Shown: positions 25,727 to 33,854 of the stretch, one piece after another | Numbering within the stretch: position 1 is the stretch's first letter | Layout: the number at the start of each line of letters is the position of its first letter | NCBI GenBank assembly: GCA_029782355.1 | Contig: JAKOUY010000023.1 | Location: 186,001-250,000, forward strand | DNA: 64,000 bases | Source of the DNA: Actinomycetes bacterium | GTDB taxonomy: Bacteria; Actinomycetota; Acidimicrobiia; Acidimicrobiales; Ilumatobacteraceae | Reading direction: 5' to 3' | Made by a program: the position numbers and the translations under genes | The notes under the pieces: model-generated | What the model was told of the DNA's origin: nothing | Databases searched by the model: none | What the model saw: the letters and a program-made list of their open reading frames with translations, nothing else

Positions 25727-26517
25727 TCCAGCAGCACTGGGAGGAGCTGACCGCCGTCGCCCTGCTGGGAACGGACCGTCGCCCGCCACCGCCGGTGCCG
25801 GCGGGCCATCTGGCCGATCTCCTCGCCGACCTTGCCGCCCGGCACCCCGCGGCCGACCGCGCCGAGGTCCTGCTGCACCAGGTTGCCGCCACGACGGTGC
25901 TGCGCCGGGCAGCGCGCCTGCCCCGTCCGGCCACCGTCGCCCCGGCCGTTGTGGACCACGACTCGCGCCCGCCGACACCACCCGGTGCCGAGGGCGACTT
26001 CCGGCGGATCACCGCCGAGTTCCCGGCCATCGTCGGGGAGTGGCTGGAGGCCGTAGCGGCCGGCGGCTGGCGGCTCGGCGCCGAGCTGGTCGTGCCCGTC
26101 CTCGTGCACACGCGCCGCGATCCGACCCTGGCCGAGCTCGCCCACCGCGTCGCCGGGCCGGTGGCCGCCTGGCTCGTCCAGACCTGGCCCGGACTGGCGC
26201 CGCGGCCCGCCGGGCGCCGACCTGCTCCAACGGACGATCCGCTGCCGGTCACGCCGGAGCTCGCCGTGGTGTGTGGCCGCCCACCGGGGGACTGCGCCGC
26301 GGCGCTGGCGGCCATGTTCCGGGCCGGCACCGTCAGCACCGCCCAGCGAGCCATGCTGATCAACCTCGTGGCCCGGTTGCCACGGCCGTCCCTGCTGCCC
26401 GTGGCTAGGGCCCTCGACACGGTCGACGGCTCGCCGGCCGTCCTCGGGTTGGCCGCCCACCTCGCCGCGCTGGCCCGGCTGCGTCAGCGGGCCCTCACCG
26501 AACTGGACCCCCGATGA
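25723..26517 (+). CDS. DUF5691-like protein of the MoxR/VWA operon
   Basis: A 264-residue soluble protein. It opens with WEELTAVALLGTDRRPPP, the usual start of DUF5691 proteins that are seen beside SWIM and MoxR genes, and continues as an arginine/alanine-rich helical protein without recognisable catalytic residues. It has no signal peptide. ATG 25723 overlaps the SWIM stop and its own stop overlaps the MoxR start (ATGA at 26514). Family membership is my recollection of the N-terminal motif, and function is unknown. Confidence 0.65.
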   Translation: MIQQHWEELTAVALLGTDRRPPPPVPAGHLADLLADLAARHPAADRAEVLLHQVAATTVLRRAARLPRPATVAPAVVDHDSRPPTPPGAEGDFRRITAEFPAIVGEWLEAVAAGGWRLGAELVVPVLVHTRRDPTLAELAHRVAGPVAAWLVQTWPGLAPRPAGRRPAPTDDPLPVTPELAVVCGRPPGDCAAALAAMFRAGTVSTAQRAMLINLVARLPRPSLLPVARALDTVDGSPAVLGLAAHLAALARLRQRALTELDPR

Positions 26518-27632
26518 TCGATCCGCCTGAGCCCACCTCCCCCGCGGTGCTGCGCCCGCACGCCGAGCAGCAGTACGCCGCCGAGTTGGCCGCCCTGGCC
26601 GCAGCGGACACCCGCCCCCGTCCGACCACCTGGCGGCTCTCACCGTGGGCCGTGGTCACCTATGTCCTCGGCGGCACGCTGGCGGACGGGACGGTGATCA
26701 CCCCGAAGTACGTCGGCCAGCGGCGCCTGGTGGAGATCGCCGTGGCCACCCTGGTCACCGATCGAGCCCTGCTCCTGCTCGGCGTGCCCGGCACGGCCAA
26801 GACGTGGCTCAGCGAGCACCTCGCTGCGGCCATCAGCGGTGACTCCACGCTGCTGGTCCAGGGGACGGCGGGGACTGCCGAGGAGGCGCTGCGCTACGGC
26901 TGGAACTACGCCCGGCTGCTGGCCGAGGGACCGTCACCGGCGGCGCTGGTCGAGAGCCCGGTGCTGCGAGCCATGCGCCGCGGCTCGATCGTGCGCGTCG
27001 AGGAGCTGACCCGTATGCCGGGCGACGTGCAGGACGCCCTCGTCACGGTGCTCAGCGAGAAGACGCTGCCGATCCACGAGCTGGGCAGCGAGGTCCAGGC
27101 TGCGCCGGGCTTCAACCTGATCGCCACTGCCAACGACCGCGATCGCGGCGTCAACGATCTCTCCGCCGCCCTGCGGCGGCGGTTCAACACGGTCGTGCTC
27201 CCCCTGCCGGCCGATGCCGACGAGGAGGTCGGCATCGTCGCCCGGCGGGTGGCCGAGCTCGGCGAGTCGCTGCACTGGCCCGTGGCCCCTGCCGGCAGCG
27301 AGGAGATCCGCCGGGTGGTCACCGTGTTCCGGGAACTGCGCGCCGGGCGCACCGCCGACGGGATGACCGCCCTGAAGGTGCCGAGCGGTTCGCTGAGCAC
27401 GGCCGAGGCCATCTCGGTGGTGTCCAGCGGGCTGGCGCTCGCCGCCCACTTCGGGTCCGGCCGGCTGACCGACGACGACCTCGCCGCCGGCGTGGTCGGG
27501 GCGGTCGTCAAGGATCCGGTCCAGGACCGCATCGCCTGGAACGAGTACCTCGAGGCCGTCGTCCGCCACCGTGCCGAGTGGGGAGCGTTCTACGACGCCT
27601 GCCGGGCGCTGGACGGGGGCAGCGGCGGGTGA
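26514..27632 (+). CDS. MoxR-family AAA+ ATPase (YehL-like)
   Basis: A 372-residue AAA+ ATPase. Walker A is GVPGTAKT (residues 90-97), the Walker B region is IVRVEELTRMPGDVQDALVTVLSEK, sensor 1 is LIATANDRDRGVNDLSAALRRRFN including the arginine-finger region. MoxR ATPases work with VWA proteins as chaperones that remodel or insert metals in protein complexes. Walker B ends in EE rather than the common DE, as in part of this subfamily. The gene is coupled on both sides (ATGA and GTGA), and the VWA partner is two genes downstream. Confidence 0.9.
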   Translation: MIDPPEPTSPAVLRPHAEQQYAAELAALAAADTRPRPTTWRLSPWAVVTYVLGGTLADGTVITPKYVGQRRLVEIAVATLVTDRALLLLGVPGTAKTWLSEHLAAAISGDSTLLVQGTAGTAEEALRYGWNYARLLAEGPSPAALVESPVLRAMRRGSIVRVEELTRMPGDVQDALVTVLSEKTLPIHELGSEVQAAPGFNLIATANDRDRGVNDLSAALRRRFNTVVLPLPADADEEVGIVARRVAELGESLHWPVAPAGSEEIRRVVTVFRELRAGRTADGMTALKVPSGSLSTAEAISVVSSGLALAAHFGSGRLTDDDLAAGVVGAVVKDPVQDRIAWNEYLEAVVRHRAEWGAFYDACRALDGGSGG

Positions 27633-29809
27633 TCCACCGGTTCGGCATCCGCCATCACGGGCCGGGTTCGGCTCGTTCGGTGGTCGCCGCGCTGGACGAG
27701 GTCCAGCCCGACGTGGTCGCCGTGGAGTTGCCGGCGGACACGGAGCGAGCCCTGGCGTGGGTGGCGGCCGCCGACCTCGAGCCACCGGTGGCATTGCTCG
27801 GCCACGTCGTCGGGCAGCCCCATCGGGCGGCCTTCCTGCCCCTGGCCGAGTTCAGCCCGGAATGGCAGGCCATGCGCTGGGCCGCGGCGCATCAGCGCCG
27901 GGTGATCCCCATCGATCTGTCGCTCGCCCACCTGCTGGCCGGTGACGAGCCGGCGCTGCTCGACGAGCAGGCCCCCGTCGACCCGCTGGGCGAGTTGGCC
28001 GCCGCGGCGGGCGACGCCGATGCCGAGCGGTGGTGGGACGACGTCGTCGAGCATCGCGGTGGCGGGCTGGCGGCCTTCGATGCGGTGGCCGAGGCGATGA
28101 CGGCGGTGCGCGCCGGCCGAGACATCGGCTGGCTGGACGCCCGCCGGGAGGCCGCCATGCGCCAGGCGCTGCGGGCGGTGTGCACCGAGGCGCCGACGGT
28201 GGCGGTGGTCTGCGGAGCGTGGCACGTTCCCGCGCTGGGTGAGCCGTGGCCGCCGGCCAGGCAGGACGCCGCGCTGCTGCGCGGCCTCCCGAAGGTCAAG
28301 GTGGGCATCAGCTGGGTGCCGTGGAGCCATCGTCGCCTGGCGGCCGCGTCCGGGTACGGAGCCGGTGTGGTCAGCCCAGGGTGGTACGCCCACGTCTTCG
28401 CCCATCCCGGCGATCACGGGCGGGCCCGATGGTTCGTCCAGGCCGCCCGACTGCTGCGCTCGAGAGGCATGCAGGCGTCGCCCGACCACCTCATCGCCGC
28501 CACTCGCGCCGCGGTGTCGCTGGCTGCGCTGCGCGCCCGGCCGGCACCGGGGCTGGCCGAGGTGCTCGATGCAGCGGAGGCGGTGATGGCCGGGAGCGGG
28601 GGGATCGGCCTGATCGTCGACCAGTTGGTCGTCGGCGATGCCATCGGCTCGGTCCCGGCCGACGCTCCGCAGGTGCCGCTGGCCGCCGACATCAACGCCA
28701 CGATGCGCACGCTGCGGCTGAAACCGGGCAGCGGCCCGACCGTCGAGCTGGATCTCCGCACCGCGTCCGGGCGCGGTCGCTCCGTGTTCCTCCATCGGTT
28801 GCGGGCGCTCGGGGTGCGCTGGGGCACGGTCGCCGAGGGCCGTGGCTCGTCGGGGACGTTCCGCGAGACGTGGACGCTGTCGTGGCATCCCGAGTTCGCC
28901 ATCCAGGTGGTCGAGGCCGCCGCGGCCGGCACCACGGTGGCCGCCGCGGCCGCCGCCCGGCTCACCGAGGCGGTGGCGGCCGCCACGGCCCCGGCCGACC
29001 TGATCGCCTGCCTGGAGGACGCGCTGCTGGCGGATCTGCCCGGTGTCGTCGAGCCGGCGGTGGCCCGCCTCGCCGACGCCGCCGCCGGGGACCCCGACGT
29101 GAACCAGGTGATGGACGCAGTGGTGCCGCTGGCCCGCACGCTGCGCTACGGCGATGTGCGCGCCACGCAGGTCGCGTCGCTGCGCGTCGCCTTCGACGGG
29201 CTGGTCGTGCGAGTCCTGGCCGGCGCGGTTGCCGCCTGTCGCGGCCTCGACGAGGACCACGCTGCGGCGATGGTCGAGCGGCTCGCTGCGGTGCAGGGCG
29301 CCCTGGCCTTGATCGACCATCCCGCCCGCGGCCTGGCCTGGCCGGCCGTGCTGGCCGAGCTGGCTGGGCGCAGCGACGCGCACGGGCTGATCGCCGGGCG
29401 GGCGACGCGCTTGCTGCACGATGCCGACACCTGGGTGGCCGACGAGGTGCGCGGGTCGTTCTCCCGGGCGCTGTCCGTCGGCACCGCCCCGTCGCGTGGC
29501 GCGGCGTTCGTCGAGGGGTTCCTCGCTGGCAGTGGCACGGTGCTGCTGCATGACCGAGCCCTGCTGGAGCTGATCGACGACTGGCTGTGCGGGCTGACGG
29601 CCGATGCCTTCCAGAACACCGTCGCCTTGCTGCGCCGGACGTTCGGCGGGTTCGCCCCGGCCGAACGCCGCCAGCTCGGCGAGTTGCTCCGCCGGGGTTC
29701 GCTGGAGCGCGCCGACGCGTTCGCCGACGACCTCGACCCCGTCACGGCAACCCGGGCGATGGAGACCGTGCGATGGATGCTGGGCGCCACGCCGGCGGAT
29801 CGCTCATGA
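27629..29809 (+). CDS. DUF5682 protein (YehM-like) with a predicted TraB/EreA-type N-terminal domain
   Basis: A 726-residue soluble protein. The first 300 residues show the order of motifs typical of the TraB/TIKI/erythromycin-esterase fold: GIRHHGPGSAR (GxxH, His9), PDVVAVELPADTERAL (Glu33, Arg40), VIPIDLS (Asp96) and VCGAWHVPAL (His199). That could form a metal or hydrolase site. The remainder is helical, rich in alanine and leucine. E. coli YehM belongs to the same family and also lies between a MoxR and a VWA gene. The fold assignment is my inference from motif order. Start GTG 27629 overlaps the MoxR stop. Confidence 0.72.
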   Translation: MIHRFGIRHHGPGSARSVVAALDEVQPDVVAVELPADTERALAWVAAADLEPPVALLGHVVGQPHRAAFLPLAEFSPEWQAMRWAAAHQRRVIPIDLSLAHLLAGDEPALLDEQAPVDPLGELAAAAGDADAERWWDDVVEHRGGGLAAFDAVAEAMTAVRAGRDIGWLDARREAAMRQALRAVCTEAPTVAVVCGAWHVPALGEPWPPARQDAALLRGLPKVKVGISWVPWSHRRLAAASGYGAGVVSPGWYAHVFAHPGDHGRARWFVQAARLLRSRGMQASPDHLIAATRAAVSLAALRARPAPGLAEVLDAAEAVMAGSGGIGLIVDQLVVGDAIGSVPADAPQVPLAADINATMRTLRLKPGSGPTVELDLRTASGRGRSVFLHRLRALGVRWGTVAEGRGSSGTFRETWTLSWHPEFAIQVVEAAAAGTTVAAAAAARLTEAVAAATAPADLIACLEDALLADLPGVVEPAVARLADAAAGDPDVNQVMDAVVPLARTLRYGDVRATQVASLRVAFDGLVVRVLAGAVAACRGLDEDHAAAMVERLAAVQGALALIDHPARGLAWPAVLAELAGRSDAHGLIAGRATRLLHDADTWVADEVRGSFSRALSVGTAPSRGAAFVEGFLAGSGTVLLHDRALLELIDDWLCGLTADAFQNTVALLRRTFGGFAPAERRQLGELLRRGSLERADAFADDLDPVTATRAMETVRWMLGATPADRS

Positions 29810-30996
29810 GCCGGGTCAGCGAGTGGGAGCGTGACCGCCGCTGGCGACTGGTCCTCGGCGCCGAGGCGGAGGACGCCGACGGCCAGCGCGCCGCGGCGGC
29901 CGGGTTGTCGGTCGACGACCGTCGGCTGGACGGTGCTCTCGGAGCGCTCTACGACCAGCGCCCCGCCGGCAGCGGGCGATCGCGCGGCGGGGGGCTGGGT
30001 GCCTCGAAGCCAGCCGTGGCCCGCTGGTTGGGCGACATCCGCCGCTACTTCCCGGCGTCGGTGGTCCAGGTGTTGCAGCGCGACGCGATCGAGCGTCTCG
30101 ACCTCCGCCAGTTGCTGTTCGAGCCGGAGCTGCTCGCCGGCGTGCAGCCCGACGTGCACCTCGCCGCCCTGCTGGTCGAGCTCAACCGGCTGTTGCCCGA
30201 CGAGACCCGGGCGACCGCTCGCCAGGTGGTCCGCACGGTCGTCGACCAGCTCACCGAGCGCCTGGCCGAGCGCACCCGCCAGGCCACGTTGGGCGCGCTG
30301 GCCCGGTCGCAGCGATCGCGCCGGCCACGCCCGGCCGACATCGACTGGTTGCACACGGTGCAGGCCAACCTGGCCCACTATCAGCCGCAGTACCGCACGG
30401 TGATCCCGGAGCGCCTGGTCGGGTACGGCCGCCGGCAGCGCAGCCTGGCCCGTGATGTGGTGGTGGCCATCGACCAGAGCGGGAGCATGGCCGACTCGGT
30501 GGTCTACGCCGGCGTGTTCGGCTCGGTGCTCGCCGCACTGCCCGCCCTGCGAACCGCCGTGATCGGCTTCGACACCGAGGTCACCGACCTCACGGCGCTG
30601 GCGGCCGATCCGGTGGACGTCCTGTTCGGGGTGCAGCTCGGCGGAGGCACCGACATCGCCCGCGCCCTCGGCTACTGCCAGCAGCTGGTCACCCGGCCCA
30701 CCGAGACCGTCGTGGTCCTGGTCTCCGACCTGTTCGAGGGTGGCGATGTCCGGCTGCTCGAGGCCCGCGCCGCCGCGCTGGTGCGCGCCGGCGTGACCGT
30801 CGTGGCCCTGGTGACGCTGAGCGACGACGGTGCGCCGGCGTACGACCACGGCCAGGTCCAGCGCTTCGCCGCGCTGGGCATCCCCAGCCTGGCGTGCACG
30901 CCGGATGCCTTCCCGGACCTGTTCGCCGCGGCGCTCGAGCGGCGGGAGCTGATCGGGTGGGCGGACGCTCGACCAGGCGTCGTCGCCGTGCACTGA
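29806..30996 (+). CDS. VWA-domain protein of the MoxR operon (YehP-like)
   Basis: A 396-residue protein with a long helical N-terminal region (about 1-210) and a C-terminal von Willebrand A domain. The metal-ion-dependent adhesion site is complete: DQSGS (Asp223, Ser225, Ser227), the threonine in GGGTDIARAL and the aspartate in LVSDLFEGG. VWA proteins of this type bind partners through the metal and act with MoxR ATPases. There is no signal peptide, so it acts inside the cell. It is the last gene of the coupled operon, starting in the DUF5682 stop (ATGA). Confidence 0.88.
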   Translation: MSRVSEWERDRRWRLVLGAEAEDADGQRAAAAGLSVDDRRLDGALGALYDQRPAGSGRSRGGGLGASKPAVARWLGDIRRYFPASVVQVLQRDAIERLDLRQLLFEPELLAGVQPDVHLAALLVELNRLLPDETRATARQVVRTVVDQLTERLAERTRQATLGALARSQRSRRPRPADIDWLHTVQANLAHYQPQYRTVIPERLVGYGRRQRSLARDVVVAIDQSGSMADSVVYAGVFGSVLAALPALRTAVIGFDTEVTDLTALAADPVDVLFGVQLGGGTDIARALGYCQQLVTRPTETVVVLVSDLFEGGDVRLLEARAAALVRAGVTVVALVTLSDDGAPAYDHGQVQRFAALGIPSLACTPDAFPDLFAAALERRELIGWADARPGVVAVH

Positions 30997-31038
30997 CCGG
31001 ATCTCGCCCCGGCTCAGGATGCCCGGTCGGGCCGCCGG

Positions 31039-31737
31039 TCAGGGCAGCTGAGCCAGGAAGGTCTCGACCCGATCGACCACGATCAAGCGGTCCAGGGCGA
31101 GCGAGGCCGCCCGCTGGCGGGCTTCGGGCGTCTCGCCGATGGCGAAGGCGCTGACCTCGAACGGGCCGGGCGCGGCCTGTCGAGCCGTGTCCAGCAGTTC
31201 GGCGGCGCGCGGGTGGTCGAGGCGGACGTTGAGACCGTCGGCGTGCCGCCCGGCCAACTCGGCCAGCGCGGTGGAGTTGGCCCCGACGATCACGGGCACC
31301 GTGGTGGCGGCGCGCAGGGCCTCGATCTGGGCGATGACGGCGCGGTGTCGATCGGCCGGGTCGGCGGCCAGGGGGATGCCGGCGGACTCGTGCTCGGCGG
31401 CCCAGCGGGTCCCGGGGGCCGCGCCGGCGCCGAGCCCGGCGATGACCCGCCCGCCGCTGATCTGCTGGGCGGTGGCCACCGACAGCGCCAAGACGGCTGC
31501 GTGGCGATTGGCCACGTTGGCCACCAGCGTGCCCAGACCGATGGTGGTCGTCGCCGCGGCCAGCGCACCGAGCGTGGTGCACAGCTCGAGCATCGGGGCG
31601 TCGGCGTTCAGCGTGGCGGCCTGCAGGTGATCGAAGAGCCAGATGGTGCCGAACCCGCGCTGCTCGGCGGCGCGCCCGGCCTCCACCAGCCCAGCCCAGC
31701 CGCGCCCCGACGGCAGGAACTGGACGTCGATCAGCAC
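31039..31737 (-). CDS. LLM-class F420-dependent oxidoreductase (short form)
   Basis: A 232-residue bacterial-luciferase-like protein. Typical parts are MLIDVQFLPSGRGW..LVEAGRAAEQRGFGTIWLFDHL, LGALAAATTTIGLGTLVAN and SGGRVIAGLGAGA. Such enzymes use F420 (some use FMN), and the cofC gene in this window fits F420. It is shorter than the usual 280-340 residues, mainly in the C-terminal barrel, though the end looks natural. The start is GTG 31737 with TAGCCT 6 nt upstream. It is the third of three minus-strand genes with the amidohydrolase and enoyl-CoA hydratase. Confidence 0.78.
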   Translation of the reverse strand: MLIDVQFLPSGRGWAGLVEAGRAAEQRGFGTIWLFDHLQAATLNADAPMLELCTTLGALAAATTTIGLGTLVANVANRHAAVLALSVATAQQISGGRVIAGLGAGAAPGTRWAAEHESAGIPLAADPADRHRAVIAQIEALRAATTVPVIVGANSTALAELAGRHADGLNVRLDHPRAAELLDTARQAAPGPFEVSAFAIGETPEARQRAASLALDRLIVVDRVETFLAQLP

Positions 31738-31743
31738 CCGTCG

Positions 31744-31749
31744 AGGCTA
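31744..31749 (-). promoter_or_regulatory. -10 element TAGCCT of the LLM gene (predicted leaderless)
   Basis: On the minus strand TAGCCT ends 6 nt before GTG 31737. Confidence 0.45.
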
Positions 31750-32952
31750 CGCCGGTTGCAGACCGCGGAGCAGCGCGTCGTTGGGATGCTCGGGCAACGT
31801 CGTCAGCGGCTCGGCCAGTTCCTCGACGGTCGGCCCGATCCGTGCCGCCAGGGGCGCCAGCTTGTCGAGGTCGAAGCGGTACAGCGAGGCGGCGTTCTCG
31901 GCCAGCAGCTTGCGCAGGTCGGCCTCGCTCCACCCGGGGAACACCTGGCGGAGGTGCTCGCGGGTGAACGGGAAGGTGCCCTCGTCGTGCGGGTAGTCGC
32001 TGCCCCACATGAACCGGTCACGGTCCATCGAGGCGATCACCGCGGCGTCGGCCGGACCGGGCTGGCTGACGCCCATCCACACGTTCTGGGCGAAGTAGTC
32101 GCTGGCGTCCTGGCGCAGCTTGTTGCCCTCGGTGTAGCGGATCTCGCCCGTGGCGCCGGTGTCACGGATCTGGCGGATGACCTTGTCGAGCCGCTCGAGC
32201 AGTTCCGGCACCCAGTGGCAGCCGGTCTCGGTGATCACCAGGCGCAGCTTGGGGAACCGCTCGAGAACCCCGCCGAGGATCAGGTGGGTGAGCGGTCGTT
32301 GCGAGTACCAGCCGACCTCGGTGATGTACAGGAGCATGCTGAACGGGTAGCTGCCGTAGTCCGGTGCGCCCGTGCCCCCGTGGATGTTGATCGGGACCTC
32401 GTTGTCCTCGAGCAGCTTCCACAGCGGGTCGTAGCCGGGGTCGTACAGCGGCTTGACGTAGCCCAGCTCCGGGCCGACGTTGGGCAGCAGGACCCCGCCG
32501 CGCAGGTCGTGGTCGATGATCCACTGGGCGTCGGCGAGGGCGTCGTCGACGTCGTTCAGGAAGATCTGGCCGATCCCGGCGCGCCGCTCCGGACACTCGG
32601 CCACGAAGTCGACCAGCCAGCGGTTGTGGGCGCGGATGCCTGCCAGGCGATGGGCGTAGTCCTCCGGCTTGGGTGGGCCGGCGAACAACACGAAGCTGGG
32701 GAAGAACGGCGGCACCGTGTTGGGAAAGACCACTTCGCCGACGACGCCGTCGGCCTCCTGCTCGCGCCACCGCTGCTCGCTGTCCCAGTTGCGGGTCCGC
32801 CGGTCGTCCTTGAGGTCCTTGAACGGGTTGCGGTACCGGCCGCGCCAGGTGTCGAAGTCCTCGACGTACCGGGGGTCGAGGTAGCTGCGGTAGTCGGCAT
32901 GGCTCCCGCCGGCGTGCGAGTCGGCGGTGATGATCGTGTAGTGGCTACTCAC
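31747..32952 (-). CDS. Amidohydrolase family metal-dependent hydrolase
   Basis: A 401-residue TIM-barrel hydrolase of the amidohydrolase-2 family. The N-terminal IITADSHAGGS corresponds to the first metal motif (D-x-H), VPINIHGGTGAPDYGSYP to the barrel-strand histidine, and FMWGSDYPHDEGTFP to the catalytic aspartate. The family includes decarboxylases and ring hydrolases acting on aromatic and lactone substrates. Start GTG 32952 overlaps the stop of the enoyl-CoA hydratase gene by 8 nt, so the two probably serve one degradative route, perhaps of an acyl-CoA or aromatic acid. A second, different member is at 54887. Confidence 0.82.
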   Translation of the reverse strand: MSSHYTIITADSHAGGSHADYRSYLDPRYVEDFDTWRGRYRNPFKDLKDDRRTRNWDSEQRWREQEADGVVGEVVFPNTVPPFFPSFVLFAGPPKPEDYAHRLAGIRAHNRWLVDFVAECPERRAGIGQIFLNDVDDALADAQWIIDHDLRGGVLLPNVGPELGYVKPLYDPGYDPLWKLLEDNEVPINIHGGTGAPDYGSYPFSMLLYITEVGWYSQRPLTHLILGGVLERFPKLRLVITETGCHWVPELLERLDKVIRQIRDTGATGEIRYTEGNKLRQDASDYFAQNVWMGVSQPGPADAAVIASMDRDRFMWGSDYPHDEGTFPFTREHLRQVFPGWSEADLRKLLAENAASLYRFDLDKLAPLAARIGPTVEELAEPLTTLPEHPNDALLRGLQPA

Positions 32953-33802
32953 TGGTGGTCTCCCGGCTGTGCGTGGTGCGGTAGTCGCCGAAGGGGGCAT
33001 CGCGCTCCTGCAGGGCGGCGGTCAGGCCCTTGGTGCGCGAGGTCTCGACGAAGTCCTGGAGCGATGGCAGCATCGTGCCCAGCGCGCACAGCTCGGTGCC
33101 GACGCGCACGCCCGTGCGGATGCCCATCACCTCCATCTGGCGATGGACGACGCGCTTGTTCAGCTGCACCAGGTCGGTGGGCAGCGAGGCGATGGCCGCA
33201 GCCACCTTCAGCACCTCGTCCTCCAGCTGGTCGGCGGGGAAGGCCCGGTTGGCCCAGCCCTTCTCGACGCACTCGGTCCCGCTCAACGAGACGCCGGTCA
33301 GCATCATCTCCATCGCCGTGCGCATGCCCACCGTCCACGGATGGAAGTGCTGGTCGGCCACGCCGAAGCGCACGGCCGGATAGCCCATCTGGGCGTCCTC
33401 GGCCATGTACACCAGGTCGCAGCAGTTGGCCAGTTCGCTGCCGCCGGCCAGGCAATACCCGTGGACCTGGGCGATCACCGGTTTGCCGAGATCCCAGATG
33501 CGCGTCCACCCGTCGACGACGTGGCGCGGCCAGTGGCCCATGCCGGCCGAGGTGTGCCACGGCTCCTCCATCCCGACGTTGCCGCCGCCGAGCTCGTAGC
33601 CGGCGCAGAACGTCGGCCCGGCACCGCGCAGGATCATGACGCGCACCTCGTCGTCGCGGTCGCCGTCGACGAGCGCCTGCATGATCTCGCCGCGCAGTTC
33701 GTGGTTGAGGGCGTTGCGTTTCTCCGGCCGGTTCAGCGTCACCCGGCGCACGCCCGGGCTGGGGTCGTCGATCAGGGTCCACCTGCGTTCCATGAGGCCC
33801 AT
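32945..33802 (-). CDS. Enoyl-CoA hydratase/isomerase family protein
   Basis: A 285-residue crotonase-fold protein. VTLNRPEKRNALNHELRGEI, GAGPTFCAGYELGG (oxyanion hole) and VIAQVHGYCLAGGSELANCCDLVYMAEDAQMGYP are classic. The second catalytic glutamate position of true hydratases is not clear, so isomerase, hydrolase or other acyl-CoA chemistry is possible. ATG 33802 and ATG 33793 are both possible starts with no clear ribosome site. It is first in the unit with the amidohydrolase and diverges from glgA. Confidence 0.83.
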   Translation of the reverse strand: MGLMERRWTLIDDPSPGVRRVTLNRPEKRNALNHELRGEIMQALVDGDRDDEVRVMILRGAGPTFCAGYELGGGNVGMEEPWHTSAGMGHWPRHVVDGWTRIWDLGKPVIAQVHGYCLAGGSELANCCDLVYMAEDAQMGYPAVRFGVADQHFHPWTVGMRTAMEMMLTGVSLSGTECVEKGWANRAFPADQLEDEVLKVAAAIASLPTDLVQLNKRVVHRQMEVMGIRTGVRVGTELCALGTMLPSLQDFVETSRTKGLTAALQERDAPFGDYRTTHSRETTSE

Positions 33803-33854
33803 TGTTGATGCGTCGGGCACCCCGGCGACGAACCGGCCGTGGGAGACTGTGCCC

